Assembly (NCBI RefSeq): GCF_003429085.1
Contig: NZ_QVTC01000039.1
Location: forward strand, 1-34,770
Length of the DNA stretch: 34,770 nt
Reading direction: 5' to 3'
Source of the DNA: Bacillus sp. V59.32b
Lineage (GTDB): Bacteria > Bacillota > Bacilli > Bacillales > DSM-1321
Numbering within the stretch: position 1 is the first letter of the stretch; each line of letters starts with the position of its first letter. Below, piece by piece: positions 9,155-16,206 of the stretch. A program made the position numbers and the translations under genes. The notes under the pieces are model-generated. The model saw nothing but the letters and a program-made list of their open reading frames with translations, did not search any database and was not told the DNA's origin.

Positions 9155-9336
9155 ATGCATATCACTGAAGTTATCATCTTTTCATTAATGATTTAGGAAA
9201 GCTATTTTTAAATGATTTATTTGATAAGTATGTTCCTGATGAAAAATACGGAATATGGGTTTTTGGCGGGCTCTTACTGTTATTCACGGTTTCTTTAATA
9301 GTGAGAGGGATTAAAAAAGAGATTAATAAGGCTTAA
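9155..9336 (+). pseudogene. Remnant of a small membrane protein, frameshifted
   Basis: AAGGCAGGA (9139-9147) and ATG 9155 begin a 13-codon frame (MHITEVIIFSLMI) that ends at TAG 9194. A second frame open across the same point encodes about 50 residues with a hydrophobic segment (YGIWVFGGLLLLFTVSLIVRG) and a basic end (IKKEINKA), stopping at 9334-9336; it has no start codon of its own. Joined by one frameshift near 9185-9195 they would give a one- or two-TM protein of about 60 residues. I do not recognise the family. The remaining sequence between the flanking genes (9081-9433) shows nothing more. Confidence 0.45.
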
Positions 9337-9433
9337 GAATAAGAGGATAATTATAAGACAGCTAGACAACAATTTTGAAGTGTAGTGATAGAGAAATATC
9401 AGCTTAATTATGGCATGGGGGTGGGATAGAACT

Positions 9434-9961
9434 ATGGAACAAAAAGTATATCTAATAAAACCGACTATAGAATTAAAATCCGAATACCTCTCCTTTTATC
9501 AAGAATGGAAAGATAGCGGAAAGGTTATGGTACCATGGGTAATCGGTGAAGACCCTTCTGATTTTCAGGCCATGGTTAATCGGTTACAGGATTATGAAAA
9601 AGGTGAGAATCTGCCGGGAAACTGGATCTTTGAAAATTCTACTTTATGGTTGATAGATCATTCTAAAAAGGTTATTGGTGTTGTGAATATTCGCCATCGG
9701 TTAACAGAGAGATTATTAGATACCGGCGGGCACATCGGATACGGCATAAGACCATCAGAGAGAAGGAAGGGCTATGCAACCGAAATATTGTCTTTATGTT
9801 TACAAAAAGCCAAGGAACTAGGCATAGACAAGGCTCTCGTCGTTTGCGATCAAGGGAATACTGGATCGGAAAAGGCGATAGTGAAAAACGGCGGGATACC
9901 TGGTAAGGACTATGTAGAGGAAAACGGAAATGTTTTGAAGCGGTATTGGATAGAAATTTAG
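9434..9961 (+). CDS. GNAT-family N-acetyltransferase (RimJ/RimL type)
   Basis: A 175-residue acetyl-CoA-dependent N-acetyltransferase. The pyrophosphate-binding loop is RPSERRKGYAT (about 110-120, consensus R/Q-x-x-G-x-A with an extra basic residue). The preceding beta strands (IGVVNIRHRLT...GGHIGYGI) and the C-terminal segment (NTGSEKAIVKNGG) are typical of the RimL-like branch. The in-frame ATG 9410 is less likely than ATG 9434, because GGGGGTGGGA (9417-9426) fits as RBS for the latter. The substrate is unknown. Confidence 0.85.
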   Translation: MEQKVYLIKPTIELKSEYLSFYQEWKDSGKVMVPWVIGEDPSDFQAMVNRLQDYEKGENLPGNWIFENSTLWLIDHSKKVIGVVNIRHRLTERLLDTGGHIGYGIRPSERRKGYATEILSLCLQKAKELGIDKALVVCDQGNTGSEKAIVKNGGIPGKDYVEENGNVLKRYWIEI

Positions 9962-10075
9962 GAACAAAAGGCAACAGGGTACTCGGTTTATTTTTTATAT
10001 GATCCAGTTAGGGTTACAGTGGAAAAATAATTATGGTGAAATATAGGAAAGGGAAGTTTAACGGGGAGTGTTAAT

Positions 10076-10291
10076 ATGGCTAGCACATTGGGGACAATCG
10101 CTGCGGGAATAGCCATAATTATTTTTGGCTGCCTGATTGAGTTTAGAAAAATATTGTTTTTAATTATTGGTTATAGTGAAAGTAATTTCTACGGTAATAA
10201 AGATAAATATGCGAAGCGAGTTGGGTGGTCCGTCATCACATTCGGTATTTTAATCATTACAATGCCGTTCTCTGTCATGATGATTATTTGA
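10076..10291 (+). CDS. Small two-TM membrane protein, DUF3784-like
   Basis: 71 residues with two predicted membrane segments (about 5-31, interrupted by EFRK, and 50-70) joined by a charged loop (YGNKDKYAKRVG). The size and the two-helix layout with a KYAKRVG-like loop recall the DUF3784 family of Firmicutes; assignment is from memory. GGGGAG upstream is a good RBS. Function unknown. Confidence 0.65.
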   Translation: MASTLGTIAAGIAIIIFGCLIEFRKILFLIIGYSESNFYGNKDKYAKRVGWSVITFGILIITMPFSVMMII

Positions 10292-10337
10292 GATTCAGGT
10301 ATTAGCAAGATACATAGAGTAATGAAACCGTTCGTGA

Positions 10338-10372
10338 ACGATATTCAATATGAGTATCGCTTTTTCTTTTTT
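10338..10372 (+). terminator. Terminator after the small membrane protein
   Basis: CGATATTC (10339-10346) pairs with GAGTATCG (10352-10359), with one G-U, around a 5-base loop, followed by CTTTTTCTTTTTT. Confidence 0.8.
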
Positions 10373-10431
10373 AGTTATCTGCCGGGATCTTGCGTGATTT
10401 ATAAACTGCAGAAAGGGGCGTGAAAGTGTAA

Positions 10432-11040
10432 ATGGAAATGAAGACCGAGTCCGCTAATCCAAAAGACTATTTGGAAGAATCAGATGTGGTTAACTATTCC
10501 CATCCTTTAATTAAAGAAATGGTTCAAGAATTGTTTCATGATGGGCAATCAGACATTGAAAAAGCTAAAGCAGCTTTTGAATTTGTCCGGGATGATATTT
10601 CTCATTCGTGGGATATCCAGAGCAAGAGAGTGACTTGTAAAGCTTCAGAGGTTCTTCAATATCGGGAAGGAATTTGCTATGCGAAATCCAATTTGTTAGC
10701 GGCGTTATTACGGTCGGCAGGTATCCCGACAGGTTTTTGCTATCAAAGGCTGATGATATTTGATACACCCGAGAAGGGTTATTGTATCCATGCCCTTAAT
10801 GCCTGTTTCATTGAATCATTGAATCGATGGATCCGCATCGATGCCCGTGGAAATAAACCAGGCGTGCAAGCAGAATTTACTATAGACGAAGAAATATTGG
10901 CATTCAATGTCCAGGAAAAGTTCGATGAAAAAGATTACCCGTTGATTTATACGAAACCAAATCCTCAAACGATTACTACACTAGAAACCCATAGAGATGC
11001 TTTGGAGATGTATAAATCTTTTTTGCCGGATTATTTATAG
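10432..11040 (+). CDS. Transglutaminase-like cysteine protein
   Basis: A 202-residue cytosolic protein with the transglutaminase-like fold. The catalytic triad reads as Cys in GICYAKS (about 79), His in CIHALNACF (about 117) and Asp in IRIDARGN (about 134), in the usual order and spacing. It lacks a signal peptide, so it is unlikely to act on the wall. Family members include proteases and amidases as well as cross-linking enzymes, and the reaction cannot be told here. GAAAGGGG lies somewhat far (about 13 bases) from ATG 10432; ATG 10438 is an alternative. An acetyltransferase gene follows by 26 bp. Confidence 0.8.
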   Translation: MEMKTESANPKDYLEESDVVNYSHPLIKEMVQELFHDGQSDIEKAKAAFEFVRDDISHSWDIQSKRVTCKASEVLQYREGICYAKSNLLAALLRSAGIPTGFCYQRLMIFDTPEKGYCIHALNACFIESLNRWIRIDARGNKPGVQAEFTIDEEILAFNVQEKFDEKDYPLIYTKPNPQTITTLETHRDALEMYKSFLPDYL

Positions 11041-11066
11041 CTAATGGAACTTAGAAGGGGGAAGAC

Positions 11067-11552
11067 ATGATGGAACAATTATCGTGGACAAAGGATGGGT
11101 ATACGATAAGCACCAATAAAAGCGATCTTGATACGGAAGTCATTTACCGGTTTCTTAATGAGGAGTCCTATTGGGCAAAAGGGATAACGAAGGAATTGGT
11201 AGCCTCCTCGATTGAGAATTCCACGATTTGTTATGGAATCTATGAAGGAAATCCTGAAAATGGCGATGCCAGGCAAGTCGGCTTTGCACGTGTGGTCTCT
11301 GATCTTGTCCGGTTTGCTTATCTGGCGGACGTATTTGTTCTCCCGGAATATAGAGGTCGCGGACTTAGTAAATGGTTGTTGAATGTCATTACTGAAAACC
11401 CTAAATTAAAAGGAACTAGCTTCTCGCTAGCGACAAAAGACGCTCATTCTTTATACGCGCAATATGGTTTTAAACCGATAACTGACATTGAAAAAAGAAT
11501 GGCCAGACCCTTGGATTGGGATGCTGTGTTCAAGGGTCACGGATTAAAGTAA
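11067..11552 (+). CDS. GNAT-family N-acetyltransferase
   Basis: 161 residues. Motif A is VFVLPEYRGRGLSKWLL (about 91-107), with the acetyl-CoA loop Y-R-G-R-G-L. The N-terminal block FLNEESYWAKGI (about 30-41) is typical of a widespread small GNAT group, and SLYAQYGFKP (about 134-143) is the C-terminal motif B. GAAGGGGGAAG upstream fits either ATG 11067 or ATG 11070. It follows the transglutaminase-like gene closely and probably shares its transcript. Substrate unknown. Confidence 0.85.
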   Translation: MMEQLSWTKDGYTISTNKSDLDTEVIYRFLNEESYWAKGITKELVASSIENSTICYGIYEGNPENGDARQVGFARVVSDLVRFAYLADVFVLPEYRGRGLSKWLLNVITENPKLKGTSFSLATKDAHSLYAQYGFKPITDIEKRMARPLDWDAVFKGHGLK

Positions 11553-11589
11553 GCGTTTTATCCATTGGTTAAAAAAGGAGGCCGTAGAA

Positions 11590-11788
11590 ATGAGTTATAG
11601 GGACGAGTTAGTGCAATACATAGAGGCAACGAACACTCACAATTTTAGAAACGCAGAAAAAATATAACCGTTGATGACAATTCTGCAACTTGTATATATA
11701 TGCATATCATTATGAAGGTTATACAACGGCGAATTTATCTCGGGACGCGGTATCGCAACCAATGTGTTCTGCAAGAACGAAGTAATGG
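11590..11788 (+). pseudogene. Fragments of an NTF2-like (SnoaL-type) protein
   Basis: A strong RBS (AAGGAGG) and ATG 11590 start a frame MSYRDELVQYIEATNTHNF that stops at codon 26. In other frames downstream one reads VDDNSATCIY, then YAYHYEGY, then GEFISGRGIATNVFCKNE, which are consecutive pieces of a common Bacillus NTF2-like protein of about 120 residues. The middle (about 40 residues) and the C-terminal end are missing. At least three frame changes occur. The remnant runs directly into the MFS transporter tail at about 11786, so a deletion probably joined two dead genes. Confidence 0.65.
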
Positions 11789-12115
11789 ATGCTATTTGCC
11801 TTTATGATTTTGTTGACAATAGGCGAAGTGTTCCGGGTGCCTGTTGAACAATCTTATATGGCTTCGATTCCGCCCGATCATGCCCAAAGCTCGTATATGG
11901 CTGTTCACGGGCTTGAATATAATCTTTCGATGGTAATCGCTTCGTTCACTGTTACTCTGGGTTCGTTTTTATCTTCTCTAACCATGGCTATTCTAATTAC
12001 CGCTATAGGGCTAGCTGGCACCTTGATTTATGCCGCCATAATTCCTGGGTTGGAGAAGCGAAGGAGTAAAGATGGCGAAATGCAACAAGCCAATAAATTA
12101 ATTACGGCCAAGTAA
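11786..12115 (+). pseudogene. C-terminal remnant of an MFS transporter
   Basis: About 109 residues open from just after a TAA at 11783-11785. They contain the last three or four membrane segments of a major facilitator (MLFAFMILLTIGEVFRVPVEQ, YNLSMVIASFTVTLGSFL, MAILITAIGLAGTLIYAAII) and a basic tail (KRRSKDGE). Intact proteins of this drug/H+ antiporter type have about 400 residues, so roughly the first 300 are gone. The ATG at 11789 has no RBS. Not expected to work. Confidence 0.75.
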
Positions 12116-12183
12116 AGTGAGTACAAAAAGCCAAGTTACAAACATACAAACATACAAACTATGTAGAGTTTGGAGAGATGGAT

Positions 12184-12363
12184 GTGGAAACAAAATATAT
12201 AAAAATAAATGTGCTTTTACTAATTGCCATTATACCGCTTTCTATTGTGGGATATCTATTTGCAGTATCTTATGAATCTTTGTTTTACATATATGAATGG
12301 CTCCTCGCTTTATTGATTATTAGTTCAATTATGTTAGTATGGTTAAAATTAAAACGCCATTAA
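12184..12363 (+). CDS. Hypothetical two-TM small membrane protein
   Basis: About 59-61 residues with two hydrophobic segments (NVLLLIAIIPLSIVGYLFAV and WLLALLIISSIMLVWL) and a basic end (KLKRH). GGAGAG (12172-12177) directly abuts the in-frame ATG 12178 but has 6-base spacing to GTG 12184, so the GTG is the better start. No family recognised. It sits between the dead MFS gene and a noncoding gap. Confidence 0.5.
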   Translation: METKYIKINVLLLIAIIPLSIVGYLFAVSYESLFYIYEWLLALLIISSIMLVWLKLKRH

Positions 12364-12508
12364 GATGGATTTCCAGTTCAATTTTGGCTTTTCTTGTTCA
12401 AATTTTTCGTCCTTTGTTTGTTTTTAGGCCCTTTTACTGTAAACAGTTTTTTCTACGTTTTTTACGTCATTCTTAGAAGTTATCATATTGATTATAACTC
12501 TTAAGAAA

Positions 12509-12613
12509 GTGAAGACATTCAGGTATCTGCTGATTCTCTTTCTAATCATTTCTGCAATCCTGACGCTTTATATGATATTTTTGCATAGTTTGTGGGGAGG
12601 CAATTTGAGTTAG
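12509..12613 (+). CDS. Possible 34-residue membrane peptide
   Basis: A GTG-started frame of 35 codons in a 300-bp gap encodes a basic start (VKTFRY), one strong hydrophobic helix (LLILFLIISAILTLYMIFL) and a short polar tail (WGGNLS). It is directly followed by a hairpin terminator. The RBS is poor (AAGAAAGTG overlaps the start), and a TTG at 12488 is an alternative. The rest of 12364-12681 holds only this and the terminator. It may be a remnant. Confidence 0.3.
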   Translation: MKTFRYLLILFLIISAILTLYMIFLHSLWGGNLS

Positions 12614-12617
12614 ACGA

Positions 12618-12650
12618 AAGACCTTCGTATTTTTACGAAGGTCCTTCTCT
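12618..12650. terminator. Hairpin terminator, probably serving the convergent minus-strand gene
   Basis: GACCTTCGTA (12620-12629) pairs perfectly with TACGAAGGTC (12634-12643) around a TTTT loop. On the minus strand it lies about 40 bases after the THI5-like stop; on the plus strand it follows the small membrane peptides. The U tracts are weak on both sides. Confidence 0.7.
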
Positions 12651-12681
12651 TTAGATATCTCTATATATAAAGAAGTCATAC

Positions 12682-13578
12682 TTAAAAACAAAAACGATTC
12701 GTCCAGTATTCCTGCGGGTCTATTGTTCGGTCTATCTTTCCGGATTCTTTCATCCAGTTTTGCAGGCGGTCATAATATTCAGCTGTCATTGAAAAATCAA
12801 AGGTGAAACAAGGAATGGTGGCGGCGGTTATTTCTGCGGTTAATGAATCATTTCTGTCAGAATCGGTAAAATCGAGAAAAATCTTTTTCGTTTCTTCTGG
12901 ATTTTCATAAATAAAATCGATCGATCTTCGAATCACTTTTATGAACGTTTCGATAGCACTTTGGCGCCTGTTAAGTATCTCAGGGGAAGTAATAAAAATT
13001 AATTGGCAAAAATCCGGCACCCCCCAATCTTTAAGCGAGAAAAAATCTGCATCCAGCCCTTTATGTTTGGCCTCAATGATTTCAAAATTCCTGAAAACCA
13101 GTGTTGCGGCATCGGCTTTGTCTTGTTCCAGAGCATCTGTATGATAAAAACCGTTATTAATAGGCTGAAAGTCTTCCAAACCGCATCTGCCTCCATCTGC
13201 TTCGACCATTGTCTTGACAATCGAAAGCCCTCCAAGGCCAGGAGCACCCGGATATTGAATCCTTTTACCAATCAGATCAATAGGGCGATTGATGCCTTTT
13301 TCCTTGATATACATGACGCCGCCATCCGTATGTAAAAATCGGCTGAAGCCGACGATGGAATGATCATTTGCCCTATCTTCTACTAGATGGATAGGTTCCG
13401 TAATCGCGATATCCATATTGCCAGCTTTAATCTCATCGATTGCATCAAAATGTTCTTTCGGTTCAATCATGTTGATTTCCAAGCCTTCCTCCTTAAACCA
13501 TCCCTTAGTAACCCCGATCATCATCGGAATATGGTCAGGATTCATAAACCATTCAAGTCCTACTGAAATTTTTTCCAT
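12682..13578 (-). CDS. THI5/NMT1-like pyrimidine-binding protein without signal peptide, under TPP control
   Basis: A 298-residue type-2 periplasmic-binding-protein fold of the NMT1/THI5 family. It begins with KISVGLEWFMNPDHIPMMIG and then AVTKGWF-type spacing (VTKGWFKEEGL), as in ThiY and THI5. Relatives bind hydroxymethylpyrimidine or formylaminopyrimidine for thiamine salvage (ThiY), or are fungal HMP-P synthases (THI5). Unlike ThiY it has no signal peptide or lipobox, so it is predicted to be cytosolic. The start is M at 13578 with AGGAGG seven bases upstream. The open frame extends to 13671 only because it reads through the riboswitch expression platform. No thiX/thiZ transporter genes or other thi genes adjoin. 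Salvage receptor or biosynthetic enzyme cannot be decided from sequence. Confidence 0.8.
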   Translation of the reverse strand: MEKISVGLEWFMNPDHIPMMIGVTKGWFKEEGLEINMIEPKEHFDAIDEIKAGNMDIAITEPIHLVEDRANDHSIVGFSRFLHTDGGVMYIKEKGINRPIDLIGKRIQYPGAPGLGGLSIVKTMVEADGGRCGLEDFQPINNGFYHTDALEQDKADAATLVFRNFEIIEAKHKGLDADFFSLKDWGVPDFCQLIFITSPEILNRRQSAIETFIKVIRRSIDFIYENPEETKKIFLDFTDSDRNDSLTAEITAATIPCFTFDFSMTAEYYDRLQNWMKESGKIDRTIDPQEYWTNRFCF

Positions 13579-13605
13579 AAAACTTCCTCCTAATCGTATG
13601 ATGAA

Positions 13606-13648
13606 AATAAAAAATGCAGATCCACTCATAGGAGAGGGATCTGCATTT
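13606..13648 (-). terminator. Riboswitch expression-platform terminator
   Basis: Read on the minus strand, AAATGCAGATCC (13648-13637) pairs with GGATCTGCATTT (13623-13612) and is followed by a U-rich run (TTTTTTATTTT). It lies between the TPP aptamer and the RBS of the THI5-like gene, which indicates control by transcription termination. Confidence 0.88.
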
Positions 13649-13684
13649 ATGACAACATAACAAGATTGCATAAAGTAGTCCAGT

Positions 13685-13772
13685 TCACTTTCCTACGCTG
13701 GTATTAACCAAATCAGGTTCAAGGGTTGAAGAATGACTTCTTCTCTCAGCTTCATAAAAGCGCCCCTAGTGA
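13685..13772 (-). promoter_or_regulatory. TPP (thiamine pyrophosphate) riboswitch aptamer
   Basis: On the minus strand the THI-box elements occur in order: closing stem TCACT/AGTGA (13685-13689, 13768-13772), CTAGGGGCGC, the GCTGAGA block (13750-13744), ACCCTTGAACCTGAT, and TAATACCAGCGTAGGAAAGT. All the strongly conserved bases I know for this class are present. Together with the downstream terminator it predicts that TPP switches off the THI5-like gene. Confidence 0.95.
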
Positions 13773-13858
13773 ATGACACATAATTTTTATACTGTTTTGA
13801 ATAGAATAACATTCAATCTATTCAACAAGCAATTAATTAATAAGAACCGGGAGCACTT

Positions 13859-14962
13859 CTACCCGATTTTAATACTCAAAATCAGTGATAAATAACTTGA
13901 ACACACAAATAGGACACTCATTAAGAATGAAAAGATCGCAGGCGCTTTCTTAATATAAGAAAAAACAGTTAAAGCTATAAATAGCAGAGCTAATATAAGC
14001 AACGTGGTACTCATTGCATTCAAAGCAAGCTGGACGGACATGCCGGGTTGAAATGGCCCTTGATATAACATAGTAAATAGCTTCGAAGGTCCCTCGCTTC
14101 GTAGCGTGGACAGTAAGTCGTGGGGTGGTGATTGTTGACCTAATGCAGCCGTGGCTGAAAAGATGAGTAAAATCACGATGCTTTCCGCTTTCGTCCAAGG
14201 CTTTGGATTAAATTCTATATCCTTTTTTAGCCTCTTTCTAATGAGTAGGCTGTTGATCACGGCATAGACCAGCAACGGGATGATTAGTAAATGCTTGATC
14301 AATAGAGATTGTCCATATGACAGTAGCCATGCATTCGTATAGTCTTTAAAATCCACTACAAATGTCATTAAAACCAGTCCGGTTACAATGGTAATTACAA
14401 AACAAACGATAGCTACAGGTGTAAACCATTTCAGGAAATTCAGCCAGTTAGCATGGTTTTTCGAGAACCAACTCACCACAAGTAAAATGCCAACCCAAAA
14501 AGTGACAGCGATAAAATGAAAGGTGTGAGCGAAAAAACCTGGCCACTGAACCAGGGAGCTGGCATGACCCGACCAAGCTAATGAAAAGATTAAACACAAG
14601 ACAAACGCGATCCCGATATACGAATACATAGGTTTCTTTCTGTAATCAAACCATACAACAAATATAAATAAAAGATTTGAAAGAATATAAGTAAAAATCC
14701 AACCCTTTCCTACTTCAAAGGTGAACAGCACAGACTGAAGGGTTTGAGATAGTCCGATGTCTTGATATAAGTGTAAAACCAACTGTAGCACCGGAATAAA
14801 TGAGAAGAAAGCTATTCCGGCAACGGCTAACATGACTGCTCCCTTAGGTATGTGAATATCCGGTCGATAAGAACTTGGAACAATATATAAAAGAAAACTC
14901 CCTACAATAAATGAGAAGCATAGATATAACAATACTTCACTGATGATTCCAATCAATAACAT
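13859..14962 (-). CDS. copD: CopD-family copper import membrane protein
   Basis: A polytopic membrane protein of 367 residues with about eight membrane segments. The CopD domain is marked by SGHASS (about 131-136) and the HFIAVTFWVGIL segment (about 149-160), whose His residues are likely copper ligands. In B. subtilis the equivalent is the C-terminal part of YcnJ, where CopC and CopD are fused; here they are separate, with copC ending 3 bp before the copD ATG. YcnJ-type proteins take up copper under limitation, while others are linked to resistance, so the direction here is an inference. Three dissimilar copper, cadmium and zinc efflux units follow. Confidence 0.82.
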   Translation of the reverse strand: MLLIGIISEVLLYLCFSFIVGSFLLYIVPSSYRPDIHIPKGAVMLAVAGIAFFSFIPVLQLVLHLYQDIGLSQTLQSVLFTFEVGKGWIFTYILSNLLFIFVVWFDYRKKPMYSYIGIAFVLCLIFSLAWSGHASSLVQWPGFFAHTFHFIAVTFWVGILLVVSWFSKNHANWLNFLKWFTPVAIVCFVITIVTGLVLMTFVVDFKDYTNAWLLSYGQSLLIKHLLIIPLLVYAVINSLLIRKRLKKDIEFNPKPWTKAESIVILLIFSATAALGQQSPPHDLLSTLRSEGPSKLFTMLYQGPFQPGMSVQLALNAMSTTLLILALLFIALTVFSYIKKAPAIFSFLMSVLFVCSSYLSLILSIKIG

Positions 14963-14965
14963 GGT

Positions 14966-15511
14966 TTATTTGCCCCTTCTCATGATCCACAGGAAGCTTC
15001 CAACAAACAAAGCAATCAATAAACCGATAGCGGCAGGAATCACATAGGAAGGCAGTTCGTTTTGTTCATTTATCCCTTCTGAATTAGATTCCTTAGTTGT
15101 TTCATTCTCTGTCGCTTGCTCAGGTTCTTTTGGTTCTTCAGCAGGGGGTTCTGCAGTTGGAACATCTACCTGAAAAGAAAACTTTCCTTCAATCGGGTGA
15201 CCATCCGCGCCAATAATCTTCCAATTGACTTGATAGCTTCCATTATCTAACGGGCTCGATAAATTTCCAACCATTTGATTTTCGTTTAAAGAAATATCAT
15301 CAATCGGAATGGGTTCACCGTTTGAATTTCCCAGCTCAAAAGTACTGCTAAGTTCTATTTTTGTTTCGAACGTTAAAGTAATGGTCTTCAATTCTTCTGT
15401 AACGATTTCTTGATTTTTGGGTGAAGAATCCTTTAACCCCGTGTGAGCGAAGGAATGGTTTGTAAAAATAAGAAAAAACATAAAGGTAAATAAAAATATT
15501 TTTCTAATCAT
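14966..15511 (-). CDS. copC: CopC-domain copper-binding protein, membrane-anchored
   Basis: 181 residues: signal peptide (about 1-22, ending SFA), CopC beta-barrel (about 23-120), acidic Pro/Glu-rich linker (about 120-150), one C-terminal membrane helix (about 154-175) and a basic RRGK end. The mature chain should start with His (A-HTGLKDSSP), the classic N-terminal Cu(II) ligand. The second conserved site is D-G-H-P-I-E-G near 107-113. The family folds outside the membrane and hands copper to CopD. TAGGAGG lies just upstream of the ATG. It is the first gene of the copC-copD pair. Confidence 0.87.
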   Translation of the reverse strand: MIRKIFLFTFMFFLIFTNHSFAHTGLKDSSPKNQEIVTEELKTITLTFETKIELSSTFELGNSNGEPIPIDDISLNENQMVGNLSSPLDNGSYQVNWKIIGADGHPIEGKFSFQVDVPTAEPPAEEPKEPEQATENETTKESNSEGINEQNELPSYVIPAAIGLLIALFVGSFLWIMRRGK

Positions 15512-15552
15512 AGAAGCCTCCTAAACGTAGTGACAGTTTTAATTCTAGCAAA

Positions 15553-15583
15553 TTTAGCAATGTGATTGAAAGGAGTTGCTAAA
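15553..15583. promoter_or_regulatory. Inverted repeat upstream of copC, candidate operator
   Basis: TTTAGCAA (15553-15560) and TTGCTAAA (15576-15583) are exact inverted copies separated by 15 bases. They lie 42-72 bases before the copC start, next to a possible minus-strand promoter (TTTCAA, 18 bases, TAGAAT). A second small dyad (TATTG-GTGA-CAATA) is at 15586-15599. The pattern does not resemble the CsoR, CzrA or CadC sites in this island. Confidence 0.4.
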
Positions 15584-15703
15584 GTTATTGGTGACAATAT
15601 TTCGAACAAACCTATTCTATACTTTCGGGAAACAAAACATTTAACCGTTTATTTTATTTATTTATGTAAAACACAAAATATGGTTCCAGAGAGTTCCAAA
15701 CAA

Positions 15704-15746
15704 AGGAGCTAACCCACACTTTTTGGGTCATCTCCTGTTATTTTTT
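15704..15746. terminator. Imperfect terminator-like hairpin between copC and cadC
   Basis: AGGAGCTAACCCA (15704-15716) pairs imperfectly with TGGGTCATCTCCT (15723-15735) and is followed by a T-rich run (TTATTTTTTC). No gene ends just before it, so it may shield cadC from read-through or be a remnant. Confidence 0.5.
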
Positions 15747-15767
15747 CAAGAACATTCTTATGATGGT

Positions 15768-15820
15768 TTGAATAAAAAAAGAAAAAAAGATTATAATATA
15801 TTCAAGCAAATGTTTGAATG
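15768..15820 (+). promoter_or_regulatory. cad promoter and CadC operator
   Basis: A perfect -10 box TATAAT (15792-15797) lies 18 bases after TTGAAT (15768-15773). Right after it is the dyad ATTCAA (15800-15805)...TTGAAT (15814-15819), which closely resembles the cad operator of Staphylococcus aureus pI258 in arm sequence and position. CadC bound there would block transcription of cadC-cadA until Cd, Pb or Zn releases it. Confidence 0.8.
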
Positions 15821-15837
15821 ATAAGGAAGTGAAGAAT

Positions 15838-16206
15838 ATGAGTAAAAAAGACACTTGTGAAATTTACTGTTATAACGAAGAAAAAGTAAACCGGATACAA
15901 GGACAGTTGCAAAAGGAAAATATATCTAGAGTCGCCCAATTATTTAAAGCATTTGCCGATGAAAATCGTGCGAAAATCGCTTATTCCTTATGTCAGGATG
16001 GGGAATTATGCGTTTGTGACATTGCCAATATTATCGGATCTACTGTCGCAACCGCGTCCCACCATCTTCGAACGCTTTACAAACAAGGAATTGTAAAATA
16101 CAGAAAAGAAGGCAAACTAGCGTTTTATTCCTTAGAAGATGAGCATATCAAGCAGTTAATTCTGATTGCTTTAGCCCATAATCAGGAGGTGGAGGTTAAT
16201 GTCTGA
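15838..16206 (+). CDS. cadC: CadC, ArsR/SmtB-family cadmium/lead/zinc-sensing repressor
   Basis: A 122-residue winged-helix repressor of the cad operon. All the alpha3N metal ligands are present: C7 and C11 in the N-terminal arm (DTCEIYCYNEEKV) and C58 and C60 in ELCVCD. The recognition helix region is ATASHHLRTLYKQG (about 72-85). Length and sequence are very close to pI258 CadC. ATG 15838 is preceded by AAGGAAGTG; the in-frame TTG 15814 lies inside the operator and is rejected. The stop overlaps the cadA start by 8 bp. Confidence 0.93.
   Translation: MSKKDTCEIYCYNEEKVNRIQGQLQKENISRVAQLFKAFADENRAKIAYSLCQDGELCVCDIANIIGSTVATASHHLRTLYKQGIVKYRKEGKLAFYSLEDEHIKQLILIALAHNQEVEVNV

Noticed and set aside
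13579-13671. N-terminal extension of the THI5-like protein
   Set aside because: It would translate the riboswitch terminator; AGGAGG points to the start at 13578.
15814-15837. Upstream TTG start for cadC
   Set aside because: It lies within the operator dyad and lacks an RBS; ATG 15838 has both RBS and homology support.
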